A stretch of DNA of 64,000 bases, taken from contig JBBMNZ010000015.1 in NCBI GenBank assembly GCA_037954325.1, forward strand, positions 248,001 to 312,000. Reading direction: 5' to 3'. Source of the DNA: Fistularia commersonii. Lineage: Eukaryota; Chordata; Actinopteri; Syngnathiformes; Fistulariidae. The translations under genes and the position numbers were made by a program. The notes under the pieces are model-generated. The model was given only the letters and a program-made list of their open reading frames with translations, made no database searches and was not told where the DNA came from. Shown here in pieces: positions 11,598 through 25,300 of the stretch. Position 1 is the first letter of the stretch, and each line of letters opens with the position of its first letter.

Positions 11598-12830
11598 CAG
11601 GGATGTGCAAACTTTTAACTTGAGGGCCACAATGAGTTCTAAAATTTGACAGAGGGGCCGGGCAAGGAACAGATGGATGGAGGGTTACATAAATTACATG
11701 CAGGATATGACCTGTAACGTGTAGCAAAGTATGAATATGCAAGGCTCATTGGACAAATTGTTTTCCAAATTTTATTAAATTAATTATTAATTCAATTACA
11801 TTTCATTGGAATTGATGAAAGATGCGCCAATCTCCTCTTTCAGGTCCCACACGCAATGAACATTTTGTCCAAACTTAATCAGCGGACACAGGAGTGGTAA
11901 AGTAAGTCCTGATGATCCGCATCAGTTTCCTCCAAGAACGCGATAAACAGACAATGCTGGTGTCCCCTTGGATGTACAAAGTTGACAAGTTTTTCGACTG
12001 GATTCACAACATGGTTAAGCTGCAGTACAGACTTACACAGTGATTCCTGAAGGATGATACCATGAAGGAAAATAACATTCTGCTCAGGGTTTTCCTCTTT
12101 TACTTTATCCTGGATTCTTTTCAGCAGCCCAATGTTTTTTCCTGTTAAATTTGGTGATCCATCCGTCATGACATTGGCAAGTCTACTCCAAGTTAGTTTA
12201 CGCTTCTCGATGGCAGCACCCTGTCGTATAAATCCTCCCCCCTCGTTTGAGGGAGGATTCCATGCTCAAAAACTCTTCCGTTATCTCAAAACTGTCATTG
12301 ATCCCTCGGATAAAAATTAGAAACTGTCTGTTATATCGTTGCTTTCATCAAGCACGAGTGAATATACTGTAACTAAAAGGACTCTACCGTTTTGTTTATT
12401 TGGCTGGCTATGTGTTCATCAATCAGTTCCACACAGCGAGTCACAGTCCTACGTGACAAACTGATCTTTTCAAACTGGGTTTGGCTTCACAGAACACCTG
12501 CTGTCTCCACCATGCAATCTTTCAAAACACACATTCGGAGAAAGGCTTGCTAGCTTTTGCTAATTTGAATGCCAGCAAAAAAACTTGTCGTGGTAGTCGA
12601 CTCTTGATTCATAGTTTGTCGGTGAAGTATTTTTTTTTTGCTGAGTCTGTAAATTAGCTGCCAACCTCTTAGCCATAGCTGCCCGCTTTTTCGCTGACTG
12701 CTTAGTAGCGTAATTGGCATGCTTCTTGGCAAAGTGACGTCTTATATTGTACTCTTAAAAAAAACGCAACAGTTTCCTGGTGTATCAAGCATTCAGCCTT
12801 TGATCGTGTTTCTTTGAAAAAATATTTTAT
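11598..12830 (-). mobile_element. hAT transposon relic with GTF2IRD2-like transposase
   Basis: Left end reads cagggatgtgcaaac, a close variant of the proven hAT terminus at 42910 (caggggtgggcaaac). Antisense translation gives hAT transposase pieces of the kind seen in GTF2IRD2/ZBED-like genes: TDGSPNLTGKNIGLLKRIQ, then IILQESLCKSVLQLNHVVNP and LLYHS at 11879-12169, and an N-terminal zinc-finger region near 12600-12800 (YNIRRHFAKKHANYATKQSA once frames are joined). Several frameshifts and stops. No right terminal repeat or second target duplication was found, so the right boundary is approximate. Confidence 0.75.
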
Positions 12831-13262
12831 TGTCCATTCCGTATTAAACGGTTGCTACTCACTATTCACTTTTCTTTTCATTGACATGCTCATATTCACA
12901 GAAGGACTCTTTGGGAAAAGCTCAACCGAGAAGAAGAGGGCACCACAAGAGGTGCAGCATTTGTTGGGGAAATGTGGGCATTACAGGGGAAAAGTAAATG
13001 AACGAGGTTTGCCGGTATTGGCAATATAAATTTTATATTTTAATAAAACTCGGACAGTGTATATGTCACATCGTTTTTTTTACGGGTTTGAAAGCCTTGG
13101 ATTGTCTTCGATCTAATTTGCAAAACCTTAGTTACCACATTTGATTAATTTGATTAAAAGGATCTTATTGAATCCACAGGCACTGATTTAAATTTCTTGC
13201 ATTCCAGTTTCCATCGATTGCTTTTTTTTTTTTTTTAAAGCTGAATCTTAATGTTTCCACAG
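12831..13262. other. Intron or upstream sequence before first recognised larp1 exon
   Basis: Contains a 71-codon open frame (12814-13029) without recognisable motif, AT-rich sequence, and the polypyrimidine run at 13221-13236 plus 'tttccacag' that serves the acceptor of the exon at 13263. Confidence 0.5.
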
Positions 13263-13327
13263 AGTCCACTGGCCCCACCAGGTTGGTGAGAGCAGGACTT
13301 CCAACCAAAATCAGACGGGGAGGAAAG
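13263..13327 (+). CDS. larp1: larp1 exon 1 of those visible
   Basis: Acceptor tttccacag, donor AAG|gtaata. Reads STGPTRLVRAGLPTKIRRGGK and ends in phase 0, directly ahead of VGDFGD. A Val-Arg-Ala/basic segment in this position is a LARP1 feature. The exon could instead begin at 13265 if the second AG is used. Upstream exons are not recognised. Confidence 0.8.
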
Positions 13328-16300
13328 GTAATATGTTTTCTTTTTATAATTTCAGCATGGAAGTGAATGTATTACTTTTTAACCAAAACTATTTTTTCTT
13401 GTAGTTTTTGTCTTAAGAATTGGATACTTGGGGGAGAGCATAGCTTCTCAAATAGTGAAAAGCAAAAACCGAAACAGAAAAAGGCCTTTAAAATTAAAAC
13501 TAAACAACACCCCTCTTTACAATTGTATCATTCGTGATAATCTCCGTTGCAATGTGTTTCAACATATGTTTAATGTAACAAGCCCTTTTTTAAAAGAAGA
13601 AATGGTCCACACTCGGTGGAACTTACCTTTCACATTGTTCTTCCCGTCAATGTATATTTGTAAGATTGAGTCGCTGTCATCAGTTGAGTCCTATCTGAAA
13701 GCCCTGGTGTATATGTGGTCTTATAATTCGTCAGTATTGTCCTTGCTGCAGTGATGAGGCCAATTAGTACAGTAATTAGGGTATTCTGTCTTTTACTAAC
13801 GCCTTGATTTAACAGTGTGCTATCTCCCAGAAGACAAAACGAAAGATATTTCGGTAATTTTTGCATTTTTGTCCCAAGCCTCTCCCAGTTTGTTAAATAG
13901 TTCCTTGAAGAGAGAGGGAGGGAGAGGGAGGGAGATGGAGAGAGTGGGGGAGAGAGAGCTATGATTACTGACTGAGAATCATAGTGAGCCCAATGCCTCG
14001 CCTGTTAAGCCAATCAAGACAAATTATATGCTTCTACATTTGGAAAGACCAAGCCACCATTTTCCCCTAGAAGCACAAAGCTTTTTAACATGAATACTTG
14101 GGTTCTTCCAATTTCACAAATAATCTCTAACCATTTGATTATATTGTTTGTATTTAGCACAAGGTACACTTAAATAGCATCATTGATATGTGGTGCTATC
14201 ATTTTCTTAATAGTATTACTTTTGCCCATTAGTGTGGGAATACTTCTTTCAAAATTATTTTACATCTATTGAAGTAAAGGCATTAAATAAATACTATTCT
14301 ATCAGACAAATCAGTGGTTAACTTTAATCTTAGGTATTAAATTCCCACTGGGATGTACCTGAATTGAAAATTAGAGATCTCAGATTCTACCAATTAATCA
14401 CATTTTCAGAAACTCAAGAACGGGTTTCAATCTTATTTAGGATAATAAGGACAGAATTAGCAGGGTCTGAAATCAGCAACAATATACAGTATCATCTGCA
14501 TAAAAAAGTTATTTGTTCCACCCCACCACCCCGCACCCCTTTAATACCTGTAACTGCTCTTAGAGCTACAGCTAATGGTTGTAGGAATATGATGATGCCC
14601 AGCGGACTCAAAGGATCCCCTTGCTTCTGGCCTGTTGTGAGGCAAAAGAGGGGAGATTTCAGGCCATTTGTTAAAACAGATGCCTTAGGGGACAAGGAAT
14701 TACTCTTTATCCATTTTATGAAGCACTTTCCAAATCCAAAGACCCTCAATATATAAAGGAGGTAAGACAGTTCTACCCTGTCATATGCTTTGTCTGTGTC
14801 CAATATGATCGCTGCAGTGGGTGTATCCACATCACACCCTGTCCACACAAGATGTGATAACCACCTTATGTTTTGTGATGATGAACACCCCTTTACAAAA
14901 CCCCCTTGGTCTGCATGCACTATATATGGCATAGATATGTCTGTTCTTGTAGCAAGCATTCGTCAGAGGGAAATTTGTATCAATATCTATTGGACCTCTG
15001 GCCTCATTTAATGTATCCTGTAATTGCCCCATATCAAATGACTATAGACTTTTGTCAAGTACCAGTAAGTCAGTTAGTCTCACCACCGTCTTGTACACCT
15101 TTTAATATTATTATCATTCTTGAGTCTTCTATCGCATGCAACCCCGACACCTTTGTCCACCCATTCCAACCTGCTTTAACTGGTCTCTTCACTTCTTTTC
15201 CACCCCCTCATTAACATTTAAAGTGTAAATTGTTGTTTAGACTTCATTTTTAAACAACAGTTTTAGCCCTTTCTAGCTTTTGAATTTGGGACTCATTGTT
15301 TTAGATAAAATCGATTTTAATGATTACCCTGCGAAAACCTTCACTGAAGTTTTCTATGTGCTACAAGTCTGAGCTCTGAATTACAAATACCTGAAACCTT
15401 ACTCATTCATCGATTTTCCCTCATTTGTTGTTAAGGTTGGGGATTTTGGTGATGCCAGCAGTTGGCCAACTCCAGGCGAGATTGCAACAAAAGACATGCA
15501 GGTATGTGTTAATTACTCATATCAAAATACATAATGCAGTTACAATGAAGTTCTTAAAAGGAAGTCAGAATTCATTGGCACAATATTAAGTAAAATGGTA
15601 TTACAATTAATTAAAATAGAAACTATATTATCCCCTTCATATTAGCTGAGGAGCCCTTACGTTAAGCATGCTGATCATAAGATATTGTTTATGTACAAAA
15701 GAAGTTTTAAGAAATTATAATTCTGGAGTTTTAATATCGGATTTATAAGACGGTTTACATACAGGAAGAGATGAATTACAATACATTTGCGTTATCAAGC
15801 TGTCAACTGTTCACCAACTGATCATGAGTTGGCTCCGATGGTCAGTATTACTGACTACAATGAGCATGTTTTGCGGTGCACACCTTTTCGAAGTTGGGTT
15901 TGAAGCATGGTAGTGCAACTCTCAGCTCACAGCAAACACAATGGGCTTTCCTAGTCTCCCATCGTATTTGCTTTCAGGTAACTTTCATTTGTCTTATTTC
16001 CGTCTTTCACCACCTTTTTTATCATCCCTGTTAAATATTTTTCCATGGTGTCTCTTGAGTGTTTGTTCAGTGCACTTCATATCTCCTGCTCTGTGCTGTG
16101 TGTGAGCGTGCTCGGTGCAACAAAAAAAAACCTTACATGATAAAAGCACAGTCTGACATTCTGTGGATGTGCAATTACACTTTATTCTAGTACATCAAAA
16201 ATAAGCTTGCTCCATGGGGTCATATGGGCCCCGAGACATCGCATTGCGCCTCTCCCCAGGGGGCGTGCCCAACTATTTGAGAAGCAATGCATTACAGAGT

Positions 16301-19300
16301 AGCAACTTGACTTCTTGCTGAATACGACAGATGCAATATTTACTTGCTACATGAAGGTTGATAGGAAAGGTCAGAGAAAATCTGAATGAGCTGAACCGTG
16401 CCTTTTAGATCTAGGAAAGGCACATCCCTCAGCACCTTTGGAAATGGGTGTCTTCTTTCCTGGACCCCCTTAGTTTGCGCACACGCAGTAAATTGGTGTG
16501 GACAATGGGATCATCTTCCTCACAAGCACTGAGAGTCACTTTCTTTGACTTCTCCAGCCTGGAATGGTTTGGATATGTACAGAGGGATTGTAAATATGTT
16601 GGTAGAAGGATGCTGAGATTGTAACTGCCAGGGAGGCCTAGATGAATACCGAAGAGAAGATTTTTGGATGGATTGAAAGAGGACATGAAGTTAGTTGGTG
16701 TGAGAACAGCATGCAGAGAATAGAGTTAGATGGTGAAAGGTAAGTTGCTGTGGCACCCCCTGAAGGGAGCAGCTGAAAGAACTAGTGATTTGACAGTTTC
16801 CTCTATTGCCTTTTCAGATGAAAGATGGTTCAATCATTTATCTCAAAGATGGAATTAATGTTGGTTATAAATGCAAACTAAAGATGACATGGATTCATTT
16901 CTGTACTTCTTACTCAAATTATACTGGTTTTATCAGAAGTTCCTGAGAGACAATGGAGCTTGTACCTGGTGCAGTCATTCAGTGGGCTATGATTTGCAGT
17001 CCGTGCTATGGTTGGTGTCTGCCTGCATCTTTTAAAAAAAACAGAGTTGTTTGAGACTGTCTTGCAAACTGTCAAGTATGCTTCTGAGTCAATGTAGGTG
17101 AAAGCAGTTAAGCTTTTTATCTTGATAAGAGTTCAAGTCCATGGCTCATGGCTGTAGAGAAGCATACTGAGGATGCCGGCTTAGTATACCTGCATCTTAA
17201 TATTGGTGTTTGTCAGACATCTGTTAAGACCGAACTCCCTGCAAGCATGAGCAACCTGGTCATTGCGTGCGGGTGTGCATGCAGCTAAAATGTGCAAGGT
17301 TGTACAGGCTGGCATCACTTCTGGTGTAGAAATCTATCCCTACCTCAGTGTCAACGAATGGCTTAAGACAACTGGAGGAATAAAATATGCTGAACAGAGT
17401 AGTTGGCAGGACACAGCCCTGCTTTACAAATGATGGGGAGTCTTCGGTTGAGCCATTCCACTGCACATTGCCCTACATGTTCTTATGGAAAGACGCAATA
17501 GGATGTAGGAGTTTGGCTGGAGAGCAAATCTTCCTAAGAGTAACCTGCTCACTGGGTCAGAGGCCTTAGTCAGATTGATAAAGACCAGGTTAAATTATCA
17601 TCTTTGCTCTTGCAATTTCACTTGGAGCTGTTGAGGGAGAATATCCTGCTTGCTGTAAATCTTTTGACACTAAACCCGCACTGTACCTCTGGGTTGATAC
17701 AGCCTAATAAAAGCTGCTAGGATGTCTAGGATGACCTGTTTAAAAACTTGGCAGCAGTACTTAAGAAGGGATATTCTTTTGCAGCTGTTGCAGTCACTCC
17801 TACCCCCTTTGCTATGGCTCAGTTGGTAGAGCAGGCATCCCTCCAATTGGTAGGTTAGCAGTTTGTCCCTTTTTTCTGCATGCCGAAGTGTCCTCGGGCA
17901 AGCCACTGAAACCACATTTGAATCTGATGGTCTTCTTTGTGCCTAGCATGTCAGGTTTGCTGTGAAAGGGTGCATTATGAAATTAATGAAAATTCTTCTT
18001 CCTCTTTCGGCTTTTTGCTTCAGGGGTCGCCACCGCAGATCAACTTTCTCCATCTAACCCTATTCTCTGTATCCTCCTCTCTCATACCAACTACCTTCAT
18101 ATCGTCTCTCACTACGTCCATAAATCTTCTCTTTGGTCTTCCTCCAGACCTCTTGCCTGGCAGCTCCAATTCCAGCATCTGTCTACCAATGTATTCTCTA
18201 TCCCTCCTTTGTAAATGACCGAACCATCTCAGTCTGGCTTCTCTGACCCTCTCTCGAATCATCAAACATGTGCTGTTCCTCAGATACACTCATTCCTGAT
18301 CCTATCCATCCTGTTCACTCCCAAAGAGAACCTCAACATCTTCATCTCTGCGACCTCTAGTTCTGCGTCCTGTCTTTTCGTCATTGTAACAGTTTCTAGT
18401 CCATAAAGCATCGCTGGTCTCACCACTGTCCTGTACACCTTTCCTTTCATTCTGGCTGATAGTCTTCTATCACATAGTACCCCTGACACTTTTCTCCACC
18501 CATTCCAACCTGCTTGGACCCGTCTCTTCACCTCTTTTCCACACTCTCCGTTGCTCTGGACTGTTGACCCCTGTGAAATTAATGGAAAATTACGAAATCC
18601 AAATGCTTCAAAACAACAGGTGCGGAAAGCATTAAATAAATTGAGACCATTTACCAGTTCTTTTTACAGGTATATAGGGTGATGATAGTAGTATCCTACA
18701 CATCCTTGGATTCATCTCAATTCTTCCAGCACATCCGCAGCAGGTGGTTGGGCAGAGATTTAAGTAAGAGCCAACTTGGTGACCTCCATTTGGATACAGT
18801 CTTTTCTTGAGGCCTAGCTGCAAGCCAAGAACTCAGTGGCCTAAGATAGTTTGGCTGAGGTTCGTAGATTGTCCAACTCTTTCATGACTTGATCAGGTCA
18901 AACCTTAGCACAGTGGATTGGAGGCTTTTTGAAGTTAATGTAGTCAGTTATGTGATCTGTTAGTCCATCTATGTCCTCCCCATGTGCATCGTAGAAATAC
19001 GTCCCAGTCAGTCACTTCAAAATAGCTCTGTAGGGCCTCCTCAGCCTCCTGTGACCACCTTCTCCTGTGGTCCTGTACATTCTTTCAATTTTTTTCCTGT
19101 ATAGTCTCGATTTTCATTGGTTTTTGCTCCTGCAATTCTCCTTAAAGTAGGAACTACAACTATTAATAGTAGAACAATGTTGTGTCCTGGGTTTTTCTCG
19201 TTTTTTCACGTGTTCGGAGTACTTTTATCATGCTGGATCCGGGTCCTGGTGGAGGAGTGCTGGGGCTCCATTGTTTATACCAGGGATCAGCTTTTGGGAC

Positions 19301-22300
19301 TCCGAAACAGCGGCATGACTGGCGAGAGACAGGAAATCCCCAAGGAGCTAAGAGGAAATAACGGGCTGCAGAGCCGGGAGGAGACAACGGTCAAGGAAGA
19401 GGAGATATTTTGACCGCATTTCCCCCTCCATCGTTATAGGAAATGTATGATCACTTATGAAAAAAGATGGACAAGTTAACGGTACCCACAAGGAGTGAGG
19501 GGGTGTTCGATCTTGAGTTTAACGCAGACATGGCTGTACAACATCATGGATTCAATGTGACTCTAGCCACCTTTCAGTTGGTGCGAGGAGACAGGTGTTG
19601 CAGCAACAGCAGCAAGAAAAAGGGAGGTGGAGATGCTTTTTACATTATCAAGTGGAGCAACCCTAGACACTATATGGTGAAGAACGTCTGAAGCCCAGAC
19701 ATTGAACTGCTAGCGGTAAGTCGCTGTCCATATTACTTGTCCAGAGAGTATTCCCTGACCATTTCGGATTTCAACCATGTCACCCTTATAACAACTCTTC
19801 CAACTTTTAACAGTTTGTAGACTGTAAGATCAGAGAGGATAAAACCCTGGATCTACTTTATGCTGATGTTATAAAAAGCATACAGCTCCATAGCCCCATC
19901 CCCACACTTACCTCAAGCGTCCCCCTAAGCCCCCTCAAAAACCATATGTTGCTTCCCAAACAATAAACCATGGGTGACAAAGGGCATAAAGATGACACTG
20001 AACAGGAAGCAGGTGGCATTCAGGAAAGGTGACTAAGAGGAATCGAAGATGGTGCAAATTGAACAAAGGGAAATAATTGCCGTGGGTGAGGAGGCAGGAG
20101 GAACTACAACTACAGGAGGAAGTTGGAGAGCAAACTCCAACAAAATATGAGTGAGGTGTGGAGTAGTCTGAGAACCATCACTGGCCATGAAAAAAGGGAC
20201 CAGGGGATGGAAGGAGACCTAAATGAGGCTAATGAATTGAATATTTTCTTTAACAGGTTTGATGAAAGGGCCTCTGCCCACTCTCACCCCAGCTCCTCCC
20301 ATGACTCCCCACCACCAGCACACTCACCTCAACCCCCTCTGTCCCTCCCCCTCCCTTCACCCCCCTCCCGAAACCATGATTGCCCACTTCCTCTTCCACT
20401 TCCCTCCCCCTCCACCTTCCAGCCACACCCTCTTCACAGTATCTCTCCTCAGCAACCATCCCAGCTCCTGCCTAGTCCCCTCAGCCTTGCCCCCCATCCC
20501 CATCGGGGCTCTCTGAAGTCCCGCTGGCCTCCCTTGTTATCACCAAGGAGGATGTGAAAATTAATTTGTCTGTGAGTTCTGTTCGCATACTAGCTTTATG
20601 TTGGAGTGGCAGATGCCATCATGTTCCTGCTGCACAGGGCTTACACTCACTTTGAGGAGGCAAGTAGCACTGAGTCATGTTCTTTGACTTTTCCAGTGCT
20701 TTTAACACCATTCGACCTGACTCACTCAGGAGTGAGCTACTGGACATGTGGGAGGATCCTCCACTGGTGGCCTAGATTACGGACTACCTCACAGGCAGCC
20801 TACAGTATGTGAGGCTGCAGAAGATCGTGGCTGACACGATCATGAGCAGCACAGGGTCCCCACAGGGGATGGTCCTGGCTACCTTACTATTCACACTCTA
20901 CACTTCTGACTTCAGCTTCTGCTCACAGTCTTGCCACCCACAGAAGTTCTCGGACAACTACCATTGTGGCCTGTATCAGCGAAGGCCTGGATGCTGAGTA
21001 CAGGAGTGTGGTGGACAGGTTTGTGGAGTGGTGTGGAATAAACCACCTTCAACATAACGAAGACGAAAGAGTTTTGGTTGACATTAGGAAACGGAGGATC
21101 TGTCCAAACCCTATCTCCATCAATGGGACAGCTGTAGACATTAAGGACTATGCGTCCATATAGACAAAACGCTAAACTGGACTTTGATCTTTTATGTATA
21201 TGGCATCTGTGATTTGAGACCCCTGTTCTTCTCAGCAGACTCAGGTCTGTCAATGTCTGCAGAGCCATGCTGCAGATATTTTATCACAGTGTCCAGCGTC
21301 ATCTTCTATGTTGTAGTGTGCTGCAGCAATAAGCTGAAGGCAGCCAACGCTAACCGACTTAATAAGCACATCAGGAAGGCTGGCTCCGTCCTGGGAGTTG
21401 AATTAAACTCGTTAGTGGAGGTGTCTGAGAGAAGGATGCTGAAGAAGCTGCTCTGTATCAGGGACAATGCCTCTCACCCCTTGCATGCTGTACTGAGGTC
21501 CGACCAAAGCACCTTCAGCTGTAGACTGGGACCACTGAGAAGCACCAGAGAACACCACAGAAGGTCTTTCTTACCTGTGGCCATCAAACTTTAAAACTCC
21601 TTCCTTTTCTGCAAGAAGGAAACCTGACAGCAATAAAATGAATATACTGTTTCATGTGATTTGCTGGAAGGCTCAAACATTCCATCCAAAGAATTGCCTT
21701 CAGGATTAATAAAATTCTCTTCTTAAAAGTGAAAGAATATACGGGAGCAATCTGGCAGGCTGCCGCTTGGTAGTTGAAAATTATCAAATCATCGAAATGA
21801 CACAGACCTGTGCTCTTGACTACAATTATTATCATGCTCAAGCAGCCCAGCTTGGAACCCACAAGAGACTCAAATTTCTGCTGTTTGTTCCATTCTTGTG
21901 GCACCAGCAGAACTAGTTTGCTGCTCTGTTGGTCAAGGGCTACCTTAATTGCTGCTTGACTGAGGATTGAATGACCATTTCCCGCGTTGAATCCCAAAGT
22001 GTTGACATGTCCTGGAGTTGCACCTCATTCTTCAGCCATAGGGTTGTTTGCTGTGGTACAAGCTTTAAGTTGTTTGCTGGACTAGGTTTATAATGACCAA
22101 CAATTTTCTGATGACAAGACAATACTTTGACATTTTGTCAATGGCAGAACAGCAACCACATCTAGGGGCATGAAAGGGAACTTTTTTGTCCTATAACAGG
22201 AGAGTATGAGTCAGTCACATTAAATGGAAATATTAATGGTGTAAAAATCTATGGTGTTATCAGGGAGACAGGAGAGTACTTGGTATGTCATCTGGAAGGA

Positions 22301-25300
22301 AAGTAGATAAGGAGACTTGGTGATGGAATGAGGAAGTGCAGGAGTATATACAGAGAAAGCGGTTAGCAAAAAAGTGGGACGCAGAGGACTGAAGAGAACA
22401 GACAGGACTAAAGGGCAATACAATGTAAGGTAAAAGTAGAGGTAGCAAAGGCAAAACAGAGTGCGTGCGATCACTTGTATGCTCAGTTGGACAGTAAGGA
22501 GGGGGAGAATGATCTATACAGGTTGGCGAAACAGAGATAAAGACAGGATGTACAACAGTTCCAGGTGATTAAGAAAAAAGAGAGAAATATATTGACAGAT
22601 GCTGGAAGAGAGATGGGAAGATGGGAAGAGTACTTTGAAGACCTTATGAATGTGGAAAATGAAAGGCAAGGGTAAGAGAGGTGACTATTGCAGTCCATAA
22701 AGTAGCCAAGATTAAGCTACTTTAGATTAGATAAAAGTGAAGTGAGGAAGGCATTGAAGAGGATGAAGAGTGGAAAGGCAGTTGGTCCTAATGATATGCC
22801 TCTAGATGTTTGGAAGCTGTAGAGTCTCTGGCTAAATTATTCAACAGGATCTAAGAGTCTCCATTCTTCAGGCATCTTCTCACTCTAAGTGTAACGGTGC
22901 CTACTTTTAAGTATAAGGGGGATATGCAGAATTTCGACAACTATAGAGGGATGAGGTTTATGAGCCGTACAATAAAGTTATGGGAAAGAGTAGTGGAAAC
23001 TAGACTGAGAGCAGAAGTCGGCGTTTGTGAACAGAAAGAGTACTACAGATGCAGTGTTTGCTCTGAGAATGCTAATAGAGATTATAGAGAAGGCCAGCTG
23101 CATTGTGTTTTTGTAGACCTAGAAAAAGCATATGACAGGATGCCAAGAGAGGAGCTCTGGTATTGTTGGAGGAAATCTGGAGTGGCAGAGAGGTATGTAA
23201 GACTGGTGGAGGACATGTATGCGAGCTGTGAGACAGTGGTGCGGTGTGCTGTTGGGGTAACAGAAGTTCAAGATGGAGGTGGGACTCCATCAGGGATCAG
23301 CTATGGGCCCCTTCTTGTTTGCAATGGTGATGGACAGGCTTACAGATGAGTTTAGACAGGAATCTCCATAGACCATGGTGTTGGAGATGCAGAGGTATGC
23401 TCTGGAAAGGAGAGGAATGAAAATTATTCCCAGCAAGACAGAGTATATGTCTGTAGCCCCACCATTCCACCCGGGGTTCTCGCATTCACAGAGAGTGGAG
23501 ATCAAGAAGTTGGAGGATTTCAGGTACTCTGGTGTCAACAGTCCATAGTAACGGAGAGTGTGGGGGAAAAAAGGTGTAGAGATGGGTTCAAGCAGGTTGG
23601 GATGGGGGAGAAAAGTGTCAGGGGTACTATGTGATAGAAGACTGTCAGCCAGAATGAAAGGAAAGGTGTACAAGACAGTGGTGAGACAGCGACTCTGTAT
23701 GGCCTAGAAATAGTTACAATAAGGAAAAGGCAGGAGGCAGAGCTAGAGGTTGCAGAGATGAAGATGCTAAGGGTTCTCTTTGGGAGTGAGCAGGACCAGG
23801 AATGAGTCTATCCGAGGAACAGCACTAATATGTTTTGGAGAGAAGGTCAGAGAAGCCAGACTGAGATGGTTCAGTCATGTACAGGGAAGGGATAGTGAAT
23901 ATATTGGTAGACGGATGCTGGAATTGGAGCTGCCAGGCAAGAGGTCTGGAGGAAGACCAAAGAGAAGATTTATGGACGTAGTGAGAGACGATATGAAGGT
24001 AGTTGGTATGAGAGAGGAGGATACAGAGAATAGGGTTAGATGGAGAAAGTCGATCTGCGGTGGCGACCCCTGAAGGGAAAAGCCGAAAGGCGAAGAAGAA
24101 AGATCTATGGTAAAAAAGAGGAGGATTTGGTGGCGGAGTTATTAGATGATTGTCAATGGAGAGTCCTCGGAGACCCCATTTAATATCCCTTGGTTAGTCC
24201 AGCTGCTACTCACTTGGAGGGAATGTGATGTTCCTCCATGTTCGAGTTAATGAATTTTAGAAGTCAATATCACTTATAAAATATGTTAGTTGAACCTTTT
24301 TGTTAACACAAAGAATGACATTGTAATAACAGAAAAAAGTAAATAGTAATGTAGCACCACTCAGCAACTTCCTCTTAAGTTAAAATGAAAGGTGAATTTA
24401 AAGTCAACCATGTGATTAGTTATTATGGTCCCAAGGTAATCGGTCCGCTTGCTAAACGGGGAAATTAGCAGTTTCCTCCAAACAGTTTATCCAAATTAAG
24501 TGAGATAATGCAACCTTGAGAAATGTTGAAAAGGAATATATCCCAAAATTTAATTATTTTATCAACCATAAATTGATAATTTCTGTATAGAGGTTTTCAG
24601 TTTTTCATGTTTCCATCTGGGAGTTCCGTGTTTAATCGTGGCTGAAAGCAGGTATTTTTTGAGTATCCTAGTGATTATTGCCATTGCTATGTTGATTTAC
24701 CTCCTCGGTCTTACAAAAGTACAAAGTAGTACACTGTACAAAGTGTTTTAAATGATTCATTAACCCTACATACTAACATAGTTTATATTCATTGTAAGTC
24801 AAAATGTTACTTTTACTTTTTTGAGCAAGGTAGTATATTAGTAGTCAAGCTTCCTTGTCTCATCTTAGGAGTTTTGGTATCGTAAGTCATGTCTTGGCTT
24901 TTTGCAGCTATCTAAAATGAAATCACATTTTCCCCTGTAAACCGCAATCTCTTGGCCTATTTTTGCATCATTTACTTGCACTTTGTGTGATTGTATACAT
25001 TATTCCTTCTAGTTTCGGCTTCTCCCTTCAGTGGCCGACACAACATTTCATCCTTCTCCACTCTTGTTGTGGCAACTTGACTTTGATGAGGGGTAAAACG
25101 TCTTCAATTTAAGAAATTCAAGTCCAGTTGCCACGGCAAGAAGAATTCACCGTGACCTGGATGACTGACAACCTGCACAGACACGAAATATGAACACTTC
25201 AAAAATGTATTTTCTAGTTGTCCCGTGTATCGATTAATTGTCCATTATTTCCTCTAACGCTCAAATTGGAGTCCACTCGATGGCCAATTGTGCAGTATCA

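Noticed and set aside
17808..17930. Possible tRNA gene
   Set aside because: A-box is recognisable, but the B-box is mutated, no acceptor stem pairs, and a SINE core follows.
20123..20557. 144-codon Pro/Ser/His-rich open frame
   Set aside because: Low-complexity C-rich stretch inside the decayed L2/Rex-like LINE linker; the antisense frame is equally open.
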